Shown piece after piece: positions 23,770 to 35,755 of a DNA stretch of 64,000 nt. The stretch comes from Rhizophagus irregularis (taxonomy: Eukaryota > Glomeromycota > Glomeromycetes > Glomerales > Glomeraceae): NCBI RefSeq assembly GCF_026210795.1, contig NC_089434.1, forward strand, positions 1 through 64,000, written 5' to 3'. Each line of letters opens with the position of its first letter. Position 1 is the first letter of the stretch. The notes under the pieces are model-generated. The model ran no database searches, was not told the DNA's origin, and was given only the letters and a program-made list of their open reading frames with translations. The translations under genes were made by a program, and so were the position numbers.

Positions 23770-26700
23770 AAAAATTTCTCAATCCAAATGACCCCTTCGA
23801 TTAAAAAATTATCAAAAAAAAAATCTTTCCAAATGAACCCTTAGAAAATTTCTCATCAAAAAAATATTTGAAATGACCCCTCTAGTTAAAAAACTTTTTT
23901 AAAAAATTTCTTCAAATGAACCCTTAAAAGATTTATTAAAAAAATCTCAAAAAATCTTCCAAATGAATTTTTAGAATTTCTTTATTAAAAATAAAATGTC
24001 CTAAATGATCCCTTTAGTTAAAAAAATCCCAAAAAATAATTTCCCCAAATGAACTCCTAGAAATTTTCTGTCAAAAAATGTTCCAAACGATCCCTTTGGT
24101 TAAAAAAATTCTTAAAAATAATCTCCCCAAATGAACTCTTAGAAAATTCTCTATCAAAAATGTTTCAAACGATCCCTTGGTTAAAAAATTCTCAAAATAA
24201 TCTTCCCAAATGAATCCTTAGAAAATTCTCTATCAAAAAATGCCCTAAATGATCCTTTTAATTAAAAAATTCTCGAAAAACTATTTCCCAAACGAACTCT
24301 TAGAAAATTCTCTATCAAAAATGTTTCAAACGTTCCCTTTAGTTAAAAAATTCTCAAAAATAATCTCTCCAAACGAATCCTTAAAAATTCTCTATCAAAA
24401 AATGCCCTAAACGATCTCCTTAATTAAAAAATTCAAAAAATAATTTTCCTAAACGAACTCTTAGAAAATTCTCAATCAAAAAATGCCCTAAATGATCCTT
24501 TTATTTAAAAAATTCTCGAAAAACCATTTCCCAAACAAATTCTTAGAAAATTCTCTATCAAAAATGTTCCAAACATTCCCTTTAATTAAAAAATTCTCAA
24601 AAACAATCTCTCCAAACGAATCATTAGAAAATTCTCTATCAAAAATGCCCTAAGCGATTCCCTTAATTAAAAAATACAAAAAATAATTTTTCTAAACGAA
24701 CTCTTAGAAATTTCTCTATCAAATGATACCTTCAGTTAAAAAATTCTCAAAAAATAATTTTTCCAAACAAACTTTTAGAAAATTCTCTATCAAAAAATGT
24801 TCCAACAGTCCCTTTGGTTAAAAAATTCTCAAAAATAATCTCTCCAAACGAATCATTATTCATTAGAAAATTCTCTATCAAAAAATGCCCTAAACGATCC
24901 CTTTAATTAAAAAATTCAAAAAATAATTTCCCTAAACACACTCTTAGAAAATTCTCTATCAAAAAATGCCCTAAATGATTCTTTTAATTAAAAAATTCTT
25001 GAAAAACCATTTCCCAAACGAACTCTTAGAAAATTCTCTATCAAAAATGTTCCAAATAAAGCTCCAATCGGGTCGGTCCTAATCCGACAACCTGGACCGA
25101 AAATTCAGATTGGTCCGGTCTGGGTTGATGCTTCAACCCGGACCAAAATATTTGGTCCGGTCCGGTCCGGTTTCGGATTATAAATCTAACCCGGACTGAA
25201 AAAACGGGTTGGGACCGGATTGGACTGATAAATATTTTCGCAATGGTTTATATTAAAACCGTTGCGATTATTTAATTATTAAATAAAAAAAACGTTGCGT
25301 AACATTTTTTTTAACATATTATTATAAAAAAAATGTTTGCGCAACGTTTTTCTAATTAATTTAAAGAAAAAATGTTGATCAACGTTATTCTTAATATATT
25401 TAATTAGAAAAAACGTTTGCGCAATGTTTTTCTAATTAATTTAAAGAAAAAACGTTGCGCAACGTTTTTTCTTAGTATATTTAATTAGAAAAAACGTTTG
25501 CGCAATGTTTTTCTAATTAATTTAAAGAAAAACGTTGCGAAACATTTTTTCTTAGTATATTTAATTAGAAAAAACGTTTGCGCAATGTTTTTCTAATTAA
25601 TTTAAAGAAAAAACGTTGCGAAACATTTTTCTTAGTATATTTAATTAGAAAAAACGTTTGCGCAACGTTTTTCTAATTAATTTAAAGAAAAACGTTGCGA
25701 AACATTTTTTCTTAGTATATTTAATTAGAAAAAACGTTTGCGCAACGTTTTTCTAATTAATTAAAGGAAAAAACGTTGCGAAACGTTTTTTCTAAGTATA
25801 TTTAATTAGAAAAAACATTTGCGCAACGTTTTTTATTATAGGACCGGACCGGACCGGACCAAAATAACTGGTCTGGTCCGATCTGGTCCCGGATTCTCCT
25901 TTTAATATAAACCGGACTGGACCGAAATGAACTAATTTTTCGGTCTGGTCCCGGTTACTCTCCAACTCGGACCAACCCGGACCATTTAGAGCTTAGTCTA
26001 AACGCTCCCTTTAGTTAAAAAAATTCTCAAAAACAATCTCTTCAAACGACTCACAGGAAAATTCTCTATCAAAAATGCCTAAGTGATCCCCTTAATTAAA
26101 AAATACAAAAAATAATTTTCCCAAACAAACTCTTAGAAAATTTTCTATCAAAAATGCCCTAAATGATCCTTTTAGTTAAAAAATTCTCGAAAAACCATTT
26201 CTCAAACAAATTCTTAAAAAATTCTCTATCAAAAATGTTCCAAACGTTCCCTTTAGTTAAAAAATTCTCAAAAACAATCTCTTCAAACGAATCATTAGAA
26301 AATTCTCTATCAAAAATGCCCTAAGTGATCCCCTTAATTAAAAAATACAAAAAATAATTTTCCCAAACAAACTCTTAGAAAATTCTCTATCAAAAATGCC
26401 CTAAATGATCCTTTTAGTTAAAAAATTCTTGAAAAACCATTTCCCAAACAAATTCTTAGAAAATTCTCTATCAAAAATGTTCCAAGTGTTCCCTTTAGTT
26501 AAAAAATTCTCAAAAACAATCTCTCCAAACAAATCATTAGAAAATTCTCTATCAAAAATGCCCTAAACGATCCCCTTAATTAAAAAATACAAAAAATAAT
26601 TTCCCTAAACAAACTCTTAGAAAATTCTCAATCAAAAATGCCCTAAATGATCCTTTTAGTTAAAAAATTCTCGAAAAACCATTTCCCAAACAAATTCTTA

Positions 26701-29700
26701 GAAAATTCTCTATCAAAAATGTTCCAAGTGTTCCCTTTAGTTAAAAAATTCTCAAAAACAATCTCTCCAAACGAATCATTAGAAAATTCTTTATCAAAAA
26801 TGCCCTAAGCTATCCCTTTAATTAAAAAATACAAAAAATAATTTTCCTAAATGAACTTTTAGAAATTTCTCTATCAAATGATACCTTCAGTTAAAAAATT
26901 CTCAAAAAATAATTTTTCCAAACAAACTTTTAGAAAATTCTCTATCAAAAAATGTTCCAACAGTCCCTTTGGTTAAAAAATTCTCAAAAATAATCTCTCT
27001 AAACGAATCATAATTCATTAGAAAATTCTCTATCAAGAAATGCCCTAAACGATCCCCTTAATTAAAAAATTCAAAAAATAATTTCCCCAAATAAATTCTT
27101 AGAAAATTCTCTATCAAAAATGTTCCAAACGTTCCCTTTAGTTAAAAAATTCTCAAAAACAATCTCTTCAAACGAATCATTAGAAAATTCTCTATCAAAA
27201 ATGCCCTAAGCGATCCCCTTAATTAAAAAATACAAAAAATAATTTCCCTAAACGAACTCTTAGAAAATTTTCAATCAAAAATGCTCTAAATGATCCTTTA
27301 AGTTAAAAAATTCTCAAAAAACCATTTCCCAAACAAACTCTTAGAAAATTCTCTATCAAAAAATGTTCCAAACGATCTCTTGGTTAAAAAATTCTCAAAA
27401 ATAATCTCTCCAAATGAATCCTTAGAAAATTCTCTATCAAAAAATGCCCTAAACAATCCCCTTAATTAAAAAATACAAAAAATAATTTCCCTAAATGAAC
27501 TCTTAGAAAATTCTCAATCAAAAAATGCCCTAAACCATCTCCTTAATTAAAAAATTCAAGAAATAATTTCCCTAAACGAACTCTTAGAAAATTCTCAATC
27601 AAAAAATGCCCTAAATAATCCTTTTAGTTAAAAAATTCTTGAAAAACCATTTTCTAAACGAATTCTTAGAAAATTCTCTATCAAAAATGTTCCAAACGTT
27701 CCCTTTAGTTAAAAAATTCTCAAAAACAATCTCTTCAAACGAATCATTAGAAAATTCTCTATCAAAAATGCCCTAAGTGATCCCCTTAATTAAAAAATAC
27801 AAAAATTAATTTCCCTAAACGAACTCTTAGAAAATTCTCAATCAAAAATGCCCTAAATGATCCTTTTAGTTAAAAAATTCTCAAAAAACTATTTCCCAAA
27901 CAAATTCTTAGAAAATTCTCTATCAAAAATGTTCCAAACGTTCCCTTTAGTTAAAAAATTCTCAAAAACAATCTCTTCAAACGAATCATTAGAAAATTCT
28001 CTATCAAAAATGCCCTAAGTGATTCCCTTAATTAAAAAATACAAAAAATAATTTTCCCAAACGAACTCTTAGAAAATTCTCTATCAAAAATGCCCTAAAT
28101 GATCCTTTTAGTTAAAAAATTCTCGAAAAACCATTTCCCAAACAAATTCTTAGAAAATTCTCTATCAAAAATGTGCCAAGTATTCCCTTTAGTTAAAAAA
28201 TTCTCAAAAACAATCTCTCCAAACAAATCATTAGAAAATTCTCTATCAAAAATGCCCTAAACGATCCCCTTAATTAAAAAATACAAAAAATAATTTTCCT
28301 AAACAAACTCTTAGAAAATTCTCAATCAAAAATGCCCTAAATGATCCTTTTAGTTGAAAAACCATTTCCCAAACAAATTCTTAGAAAATTCTCTATCAAA
28401 AATGTTCCAAACGTTCCCTTTAGTTAAAAAATTCTCAAAAACAATCTCTCCAAACGAATCATTAGAAAATTCTTTATCAAAAATGCCCTAAGCTATCCCT
28501 TTAATTAAAAAATACAAAAAATAATTTTCCTAAATGAACTCTTAGAAATTTCTCTATCAAATGATACCTTCAGTTAAAAAATTCTCAAAAAATAATTTTT
28601 CCAAACAAACTCTTAAAAAATCCTCTATCAAAAAAATTCTCTATTAAAAAATATTCCAATGGTCCCTTTGGTTAAAAAATTCTCAAAAATAATCTCCCTA
28701 AATGAACTCTTAGAAAATTCTCAATCAAAAAATGCCCTAAACGATCCCCTTAATTAAAAAATTCAAAAAATAATTTCCCTAAACGAACTCTTAGAAAATT
28801 CTCAATCAAAAAATGCCCTAAACGATCCCCTTAATTAAAAAATTCAAAAAATAATTTCCCTAAACGAACTCTTAGAAAATTCTCAATCAAAAAATGCCCT
28901 AAACGATCCCCTTAATTAAAAAATTCAAAAAATAATTTTCCTGAACAAACTCTTAGAAAATTCTCAATCAAAAAATGCCCTAAATGATCCTTTTAGTTAA
29001 AAAATTCTTGAAAACCTATTTCCCAAACAAATTCTTAGAAAATTCTCTATCAAAAATGTTCCAAACGTTCCCTTTAGTTAAAAAATTCTCAAAAACAATC
29101 TCTTCAAACGAATCATTAGAAAATTCTCTATCAAAAGTGCCCTAAGTGATCCCCTTAATTAAAAAATACAAAAAATAATTTTCCCAAACAAACTCTTAGA
29201 AAATTCTCTATCAAAAATGCCCTAAATGATCCTTTTAGTTAAAAAATTCTTGAAAAACCATTTTCCAAACAAATTCTTAGAAAATTCTCTATCAAAAATG
29301 TTCCAAGTGTTCCCTTTAGTTAAAAAATTCTCAAAAACAATCTCTCCAAACAAATCATTAGAAAATTCTCTATCAAAAATGCCCTAAACGATCCCCTTAA
29401 TTAAAAAATACAAAAAATAATTTCCCTAAACAAACTCTTAGAAAATTCTCAATCAAAAATGCCCTAAATGATCCTTTTAGTTAAAAAATTCTCGAAAAAC
29501 CATTTTCCAAACAAATTCTTAGAAAATTCTCTATCAAAAATGTTCCAAGTGTTCCCTTTAGTTAAAAAATTCTCAAAAACAATCTCTCCAAACGAATCAT
29601 TAGAAAATTCTTTATCAAAAATGCCCTAAGCTATCCCTTTAATTAAAAAATACAAAAAATAATTTTCCTAAATGAACTTTTAGAAATTTCTCTATCAAAT

Positions 29701-31150
29701 GATACCTTCAGTTAAAAAATTCTCAAAAAATAATTTTTCCAAACAAACTCTTAGAAAATCCTCTATCAAAAAAATTCTCTATTAAAAAATGTTCCAATAG
29801 TCCTTTGGTTAAAAAATTCTCAAAAATAATTTCCCTAAACGAACTTTTAGAAAATTCTCAATCAAAAAATGCCCTAAACGATCCCCTTAATTAAAAAATT
29901 CAAAAAATAATTTCCCTGAACAAACTCTTAGAAAATTCTCAATCAAAAAATGCCCTAAATGATCCTTTTAGTTAAAAAATTCTTGAAAACCTATTTCCCA
30001 AACAAATTCTTAGAAAATTCTCTATCAAAAAATGTTCCAAACGTTCCCTTTAATTAAAAAATTCTCAAAAACAATCTCTCCAAACGAATCATTAGAAAAT
30101 TCTCTATCAAAAATGTTCTAAGCGATCCCCTTAATTAAAAAATACAAAAAATAATTTTCCTAAACGAACTCTTAGAAATTTCTCTATCAAATGATACCTT
30201 CAGTTAAAAAATTCTCAAAAAATAATTTTTCCAAACAAACTCTTAGAAAATTCTCTATCAAAAAATGTTCCAACGGTCCCTTTGGTTAAAAAATTCTCAA
30301 AAATAATCTCTCTAAACGAACTCTTAGAAAATTCTCAATCAAAAAATGCCCTAAATGATCCTTTTAGTTAAAAAATTCTTGAAAACCTATTTTCCAAACA
30401 AATTCTTAGAAAATTCTCTATCAAAAATGTTCCAAACGTTCCCTTTAATTAAAAAATTCTCAAAAACAATCTCTCCAAACGAATCATTAGAAAATTCTCT
30501 ATCAAAAATGTCCTAAGCGATCCCCTTAATTAAAAAATACAAAAAATAATTTTCCTAAACGAACTCTTAGAAATTTCTCTATCAAATGATACCTTCAGTT
30601 AAAAAATTCTCAAAAAATAATTTTTCCAAACAAACTCTTAGAAAATTCTCTATCAAAAAATGTTCCAACGGTCCCTTTGGTTAAAAAATTCTCAAAAATA
30701 ATCTCTCTAAACGAACTCTTAGAAAATTTTTAATCAAAAAATGCCCTAAACGATCCCCTTAATTAAAAAATTCAAAAAATAATTTTCCTAAACGAACTCT
30801 TAGAAAATTCTCAATCAAAAAATGCCCAAATGATCCTTTTAGTTAAAAAATTCTCAAAAACCCATTTCCCAAATGAATTCTTAGAAAATTTTCTATCAAA
30901 AAATGTTCCAAACGGTCCCTTTAGTTAAAAAATTCTCAAAAATAATCTTTCCAAACAAATCTTTAGAAAATTCTCTATCAAAAATGCTCTAAATGATCCT
31001 CTTAGTTAAAAAAAAATTTTTCCAAACGGACTCTTAAAAAATTTCTCAAAAAAATCTATCTAAAAGTTTCTTAAATAAAATCCCTATTAAATATTATTTA
31101 AATGGACTTTTAAAATTTCTTAGAAAATTATTTATGAAAATTATCTAAAA
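23770..31150. repeat. Satellite array inside the CACTA-type element, about 82-bp monomer
   Basis: About 80-90 monomers are built on AAATTCTCTATCAAAAATG, then a variable CCCTAAA(T/C)GATCC or TTCCAAACGTTCCC, then TTAATTAAAAAATTC. Three monomer types recur in the order TTCCAAACGTTCCC, CCTAAGCGATCCCC, CCTAAATGATCCTTTT, giving a higher-order repeat of about 245 bp. A fourth, CAAATGATACCTTCAG, recurs at about 24715, 26875, 28555, 29695, 30185 and 30580 and marks longer blocks. A MITE interrupts the array at 25057-25995. The unit has no open frame of note. Confidence 0.92.
25057..25995. mobile_element. hAT-like MITE with internal palindromic repeats, 939 bp
   Basis: The ends TAAAGCTCCAATCGGGTCGG and the complement of TAAGCTCTAAATGGTCC are imperfect inverted repeats resembling those of the MITE at 13464-14660. 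Subterminal GGTCCGGTCCGG motifs occur at both ends. The middle (25240-25830) is a tandem array of about 120 bp with the palindrome AACGTTGCGCAACGTT and TTTAATTAGAAAAAACG. The flanks GTTCCAAA and GTCTAAAC are not a clean 8-bp duplication, so the exact ends are uncertain. It sits inside the satellite array. Confidence 0.7.
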
Positions 31151-31414
31151 AATGAATTTAAATAAAAAATTTTAGTTGAAACGGATTATATATAATACAG
31201 TACGTTGTACAAAATAAAAATCTTACGTATTAAAATTTACATATCGGGTACCTGATATGTGTAAGATAGATCAATGCCCGATATACAATATCAGTAACTA
31301 ATAGCTTAGCTATTGGGTACCCGATATGTAAAAATACCCGATATTTATCCGATTAGCCACTGATATATAGGTACCCAATATGTACCCGATAGAATTGATT
31401 TTGACCAGTGTGTA

Positions 31415-31708
31415 GAGGACCCCAGATATCACCAAAACAGGTCATAAGTCACACTTTCGGCAGATTGGCCCATTTTTAAAAGTTCAAAAAATCGTTTTTT
31501 GTAAATATCTCGGCATCTAGTGGTCTAATTTTGATGAACTTTTTTTTAAATCGTAGAGATAAATGAGGGCTACAAAATAAAAAAATGTTCATTAAAATTG
31601 AATTACTGGATGTTGAGATATTTACAAAAATGATTTTTGAGTTTTAGTAAAAAGGGGTGTTTTTGGCCAAAAGTCCATTATGACCTTTATATTAGATATC
31701 CAGGATTC
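31415..31708. mobile_element. Foldback MITE, 294 bp, TA target
   Basis: It is flanked by TA (31413-31414, 31709-31710). The ends GAGGACCCCAGATATC and the complement of GAATCCTGGATATC pair imperfectly. The body is a hairpin: AAATATCTCGGCATCTAGTG (about 31504) pairs with sequence near 31610. Leaving out this MITE and the neighbouring CACTA element makes the hAT gene read FAAVVVSDAES without a break. Confidence 0.82.
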
Positions 31709-32159
31709 TAGTTGTAGTATCAGATGCTGAATCAGCAATGCAAATGGCGAGAAGACTAATTACTGAAAAGTACACCCATATTTTATCTATACGATGTATG
31801 GCACACCATTTGAATTTAGTTTCAAGTGATATTATTAAATTGGATTTTGCAAAAAATACATTAAAAAAATGCCAATCTATTATAACTTTTTTTAAAACAT
31901 CATATCATGCAGGTGCAAATCTCCAAAAAGATATTATTCAAACTTTAACAGAAGGAGGTGGCCTTAAGACATCAGTAAAAATAAGGTGGTCTACTGCATG
32001 GACTTGTTGTTATTCAATTATCCATTTGAAAAATAATCTCAAAAATTAAGTTAACAAATAATAACATATTTAATTGCTAGTCTGAATAATATCTGCAGTG
32101 ACACATATAGCTATTTACTATAAAAATCGGGAATAAGTAACATATAAAAAATATATTGT

Positions 32160-33286
32160 TTTTGAATCTCAAAGTCGTCTCTTTTATATGGTACCTAAAG
32201 TTCGTGAAATTGTTGTTACCTTGTTAGTAGTAGGTTCTATACTATTAGACTTGCACTATGGGCCATATTCGCGTCTTTGGTGGCAAAAAAATAGTGACAA
32301 TAAAGAAAATGAAATCTCAAATTACTTTCTGATTCGTATTGGTCAAACCACAAAAGCTGTTCTAAATGAAATGGACTTTTATACCACTATTTTACTAGGA
32401 AATTCTGAAAACTCTTTTGCTTCTGGGTTTATTTGTACTTCAGGCGTCTTTTCAAGCAGTGTAGAAAGTATAGTGCAGAACCTCTATATTCAACTACTTA
32501 TGTATAATAACAATTGATTGATTATAAATTCCTAAAAAAAAATTTTTTTATATTAAATTAAAAAATTTAACCGATAATTTTTATAGATATGACCATTAGC
32601 TTTAAAAATTATCGGTTATTTTTTTTCTAAATTAAATTTTGGCTGAGTTTTAGCTGTTTAAAAATCTGTAATTTAAATATATTGATTAAATTTAGTTAAA
32701 ATTAAGACTAGTTTAAATTTTTGTATTACAGGTTTTTTTAGCCATATTTAATGTACAGATTTTTTTTTTTAATATGCTAAGAAGAAAAAAAATTTTAAAA
32801 CTGCAAAAAAAAAATTTAATAAACAAGGTTGTTTAAATATAGGTCAATTTAATGTTATAGATGATAATTATATACCATCAAGTGAATATTTAAAAGACAG
32901 TTCAGATAAATTTATAAATGAAAAAATTCAAAAACTAAGTAATTTTACTTTAATTTGGTCAAAAAATACATATAATAAAATACAAATCTCATCATCATAT
33001 ACCTGATTTATCAGTTTATAATGAAATACAATAAATAAATATATTATATAAATTTTAATATCTAAAATCCTAATTTCTGATTGGTTAATATATGTATCAC
33101 GTGATGCTTACATAATCTGAAAAATTGAGACTTTTTTTTTATTTTATAAATCAATTCCTTTTAATAAATAGAGTTTAATTTTTTTTATAAAATTAAAATC
33201 CAATCATAAAATCAAATTTTATTCAATTTTTTTTAAGTTCCTATTATAGAGGTTCTGCACTGTAGTTCTTCTGCTGCAGTTTCAAA
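32160..33286 (+). pseudogene. Unknown gene fragment, split by a TA MITE
   Basis: A plus-strand frame from about 32160 reads VFESQSRLFYMVPKVREI, then LLDLHYGPYSRLWWQKN and NEMDFYTTILLG, and ends GVFSSSVES at 32469. After the MITE (32471-33262) the frame rejoins exactly as SSSAAVSN (33263-33286), where a hAT element begins. I recall related uncharacterised proteins in Rhizophagus and assign no function. The start and the rest of the gene are missing from this locus. The tail at 46908-47172 may be its other end, which is speculative. Confidence 0.5.
32471..33262. mobile_element. TA-target MITE, pogo/Tc1-type, 792 bp
   Basis: The ends TAGTGCAGAACCTCTATA and the complement of CAGTGCAGAACCTCTATA differ at one base. 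TA flanks both (32469-32470, 33263-33264). The interior is AT-rich. A short possible coding stretch (about 32826-33005, GCLNIGQFNVIDDNYIPSS in one frame) ends at a stop and may be captured sequence. The surrounding reading frame rejoins when the element is omitted. Confidence 0.85.
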
Positions 33287-34446
33287 TAGTGGTTCGATCC
33301 GTGGATATGAAATCTGGATATCCGTACGGGTACACAGATATCCGGATATTAATTTTAAATAACGGATAAAAGATTACGGATATACAAATATCCATGGATA
33401 TCTATACAGATATATATTAGTTTTGTGTAACTTTGTTGATCAAAAAATGCGCTATAAAATACATTGAGCAAATGCGCGTCAGTGATTAAAAAAAGGCTTA
33501 TTATAGTCTAGTCTTTGTTATAATAATGTCCAGTGAGAAGTTGGCAGATATTCCGCAGCCAGAAAATCTTGAAACCTTAACTTGTGGGTCAAAAAGGCCA
33601 AGGCAAAGGGTATGTGAACTATTAAATCAGCAAAATTTAGCTCCAAATGGACCTTTAATTGAGCTAACGTCAGACACGGATTCTACAAATAACCAGCATA
33701 AAACTGGCAAGAATAATAAGAAACGCAATAAAGTTTCAACAAAAACTGATTTAAATAAAATAGCTAACCAACTAGTTTTAATCCCAAATGCTAAACCACC
33801 AGGACAGAGTTGGATATGGAGTTACTTTGAACAATATGAACCAACTGAACAATATAGAAGGATTGTAAAATGTTTAGTTCAAGTTCAACGGAAAAATGGT
33901 GTAGAACCATATAGTTATTTTATGGGTTCTGATAATTCTACTGGCAATTTTATTGTTCATCTTTCTACACATAGAATTACTGAAGAAAGCTATAGAAGAA
34001 GGATGAGTGAGATACGAAATAACAATCAGCTATCACAAACCCGTATAGATGAAATTATTCGAAATAATCCAGACATTAAAAATAGTCAGGACAGGAAGTT
34101 TGTTGGAATATTGATTAAAGATAATAGACCAATTAGTATATGTAATGATGAAGGTTTTGTCAAATTTATTCATGAACTTGATCCAAACTATCAAATTCCA
34201 AGTGATAAAACAATTCAACAACTAATAGCTGAGTCATACAATCAAATCAAGGTTGTTTTAACAAAAAAATTTAGTAAAGATGTTATTTCTTGTTCTATCA
34301 CAACGGACCTATGGACAGCATGAAGTAGAAATGGATATATTGGTGTTACGTGTTCTTTTATTGATAACAATTTTAATATCTGCGAAGCAATTTTAGCAGT
34401 TCAATACGTTCCATATCCTCATACAGGTGATAATATTTGTGAAGTA

Positions 34447-35755
34447 CAGATGGTGCCCAAAATTATCTGGCCACTTTATTTTGCCAAAATTATACTGATC
34501 ATCATGTGTTATTATGATGTAAACAAACAATAATTTTGTATTTATAATCACAATGAACAATCCTCTGCGCCACATTTCTTCTGGAACTTTCCAGAAAAAT
34601 GAAACCACTTACCCCAAAAACTCGTGGCGCAATTGTTTACGGTCACAATTGTGGACATTCAAGTCGTACAATTGCCAAACAACTGGGGTGTGGGAAAACA
34701 ACAGTTAATGACATACTTAAACGCCTTCGTGAAACTCACTCTTTAACACCAAAAAAACAAACTGGGCGTCCACCACTTCTTAACTCACCAGCTCAACAAA
34801 AACTTAAGTCCTTCATTAAAGAAAACAATGAAAATCGTCGACTTTGTTCAAAAAAAATTGCGACCACTTGGACAGTTCAAACAAAGCAACCTATTTCTCG
34901 TAATACTATACGCCGAAACCTTAAGAAAGTTGGACTTACAGCCTGTGTTCCTCGTCGTAAACCTGCAATGACAGAAGCACATTGTCAGGCTCGGCTTGAG
35001 TGGGCTTATGAACATGAAAATTGGACAGAAAGAAAATGGAAAAGAGTCCTATTTTCAGATGAAAGCACTTTTACTCAATTTCAACAGGGTCGGCAGGGAA
35101 TGGTATGGCGTGAACCTGGGGAGGAGTTAAATCCTGATTGTATTTCAGTTACTGTGAAACACAGTCCTAGCAAAATGTTTTGGAGGTGTTTTTCCTGGAG
35201 CGGCCTTGGGCCAATTGTTCCATTAAATGGTTCAGTTACTGGCCAAATGCATGCTCAAGTTATTAATGATTTTGTTGTACTTACCTTGCACACACATTTT
35301 CCACAGGGTAATGGAATCTTTCAGGAGGATAATGCTGCGCCACACTGTTCAAGAGTTGCAACGGCTGCACGTGAAAATGCTGGGATTGTGACTCTTGACT
35401 GGCCAGCTCAGTCACCAGATATTAATCCTATAGAAAATATTTGGGCTGAAATGAAGATGATGATTCGACGTCGTTCACCACCACCATCTAGCATTAGTGT
35501 GCTTATGGAGTATGTTACAGATGCGTGGAACGACATTCCTCCTGAATATTATAGAAAACTGATCAAAAGTATGCCTCGGAGGGTTGATGCAGTTATTTCC
35601 GCAAATGGAAATAAAATCAATTATTAAATTTTTGTAAAATTCAATAAAGGAAGGTATAATAAATATATTAAACTTAAATTTTTATTTTCATCATATTTAA
35701 CATATATAAGTTTTTCAAATTTGAAAAGTGGCTGGATAATTTTGGACACCATCTG
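34447..35755 (+). mobile_element. Tc1/mariner element, apparently intact, 1309 bp
   Basis: TIRs start CAGATGGTGCCCAAAATTAT at 34447 and end as the complement of CAGATGGTGTCCAAAATTAT at 35755, flanked by TA (34445-34446, 35756-35757). A single uninterrupted transposase gene is inside. The near-identical TIRs and intact gene make it one of the youngest insertions in the window. Confidence 0.95.
34599..35627 (+). CDS. Tc1/mariner transposase, DD34E, 342 aa, intact
   Basis: This enzyme cuts and pastes its own element at TA sites. The N-terminus (residues 1-110) has two helix-turn-helix motifs: RTIAKQLGCGKTTVNDILKR, and a second near SRNTIRRNLKKVGL, with a GRPP hook between them. The catalytic core has VLFSDEST (first Asp), FQEDNAAPH (second Asp) and SPDINPIENIW (Glu). 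There are 34 residues between the second Asp and the Glu, the Tc1 spacing. The length is normal for the family and there are no stops or shifts. The start follows the left TIR by about 150 bp. It lies inside a dead hAT gene and is read in the same direction. Confidence 0.95.
   Translation: MKPLTPKTRGAIVYGHNCGHSSRTIAKQLGCGKTTVNDILKRLRETHSLTPKKQTGRPPLLNSPAQQKLKSFIKENNENRRLCSKKIATTWTVQTKQPISRNTIRRNLKKVGLTACVPRRKPAMTEAHCQARLEWAYEHENWTERKWKRVLFSDESTFTQFQQGRQGMVWREPGEELNPDCISVTVKHSPSKMFWRCFSWSGLGPIVPLNGSVTGQMHAQVINDFVVLTLHTHFPQGNGIFQEDNAAPHCSRVATAARENAGIVTLDWPAQSPDINPIENIWAEMKMMIRRRSPPPSSISVLMEYVTDAWNDIPPEYYRKLIKSMPRRVDAVISANGNKINY

Larger units (their letters stand above)
22618..31410. mobile_element. 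CACTA-type (EnSpm) non-autonomous element, 8.8 kb
   Basis: The left end CACTGGTCAAAATTAATAC (22618) and the complement of CACTGGTCAAAATCAATTC (ending 31410) start TIRs of about 40 bp that continue TATCGGGTAC. A 3-bp duplication TGT flanks them (22615-22617, 31411-31413). The CACTG ends and 3-bp TSD are diagnostic of the CACTA superfamily. Subterminal regions (22640-22915 and 31220-31395) hold many copies of the ATATCGGGTACC/GGTACCCGATAT motif in both directions, as expected for transposase binding. There is no coding gene. Inside lie AT-rich filler (22915-23700), a satellite array, and a MITE. Confidence 0.9.
17526..32049 (+). pseudogene. hAT transposase (BED finger, DUF659 type), split by three insertions, 3' part missing
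   Basis: The likely start is ATG 17526 (MDSTDLFDNQN). The first exon piece (17526-17787) carries a BED zinc finger: HVWDHYF, then CHYCNQNW and HLALYC. The frame resumes after the first insertion at 22079 (INRKQKTDSDSS) and runs to a GT-AG intron at 22358-22433. It continues AVDEWCNPLGRSIYAF to 22617. After two more insertions it reads VVSDAESAMQMARRL and IRCMAHHLNLVSSDIIK, the DUF659/hAT catalytic core, to a stop at 32049. The hAT C-terminal dimerisation region is absent. Omitting the three inserts restores one continuous frame at each junction. No hAT TIRs were found, because the element's own ends are lost or too diverged. Confidence 0.85.

Noticed and set aside
23770..31150. CRISPR-like regular repeats
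   Set aside because: Monomers are contiguous tandem units with graded divergence and no unique spacers; the genome is eukaryotic.
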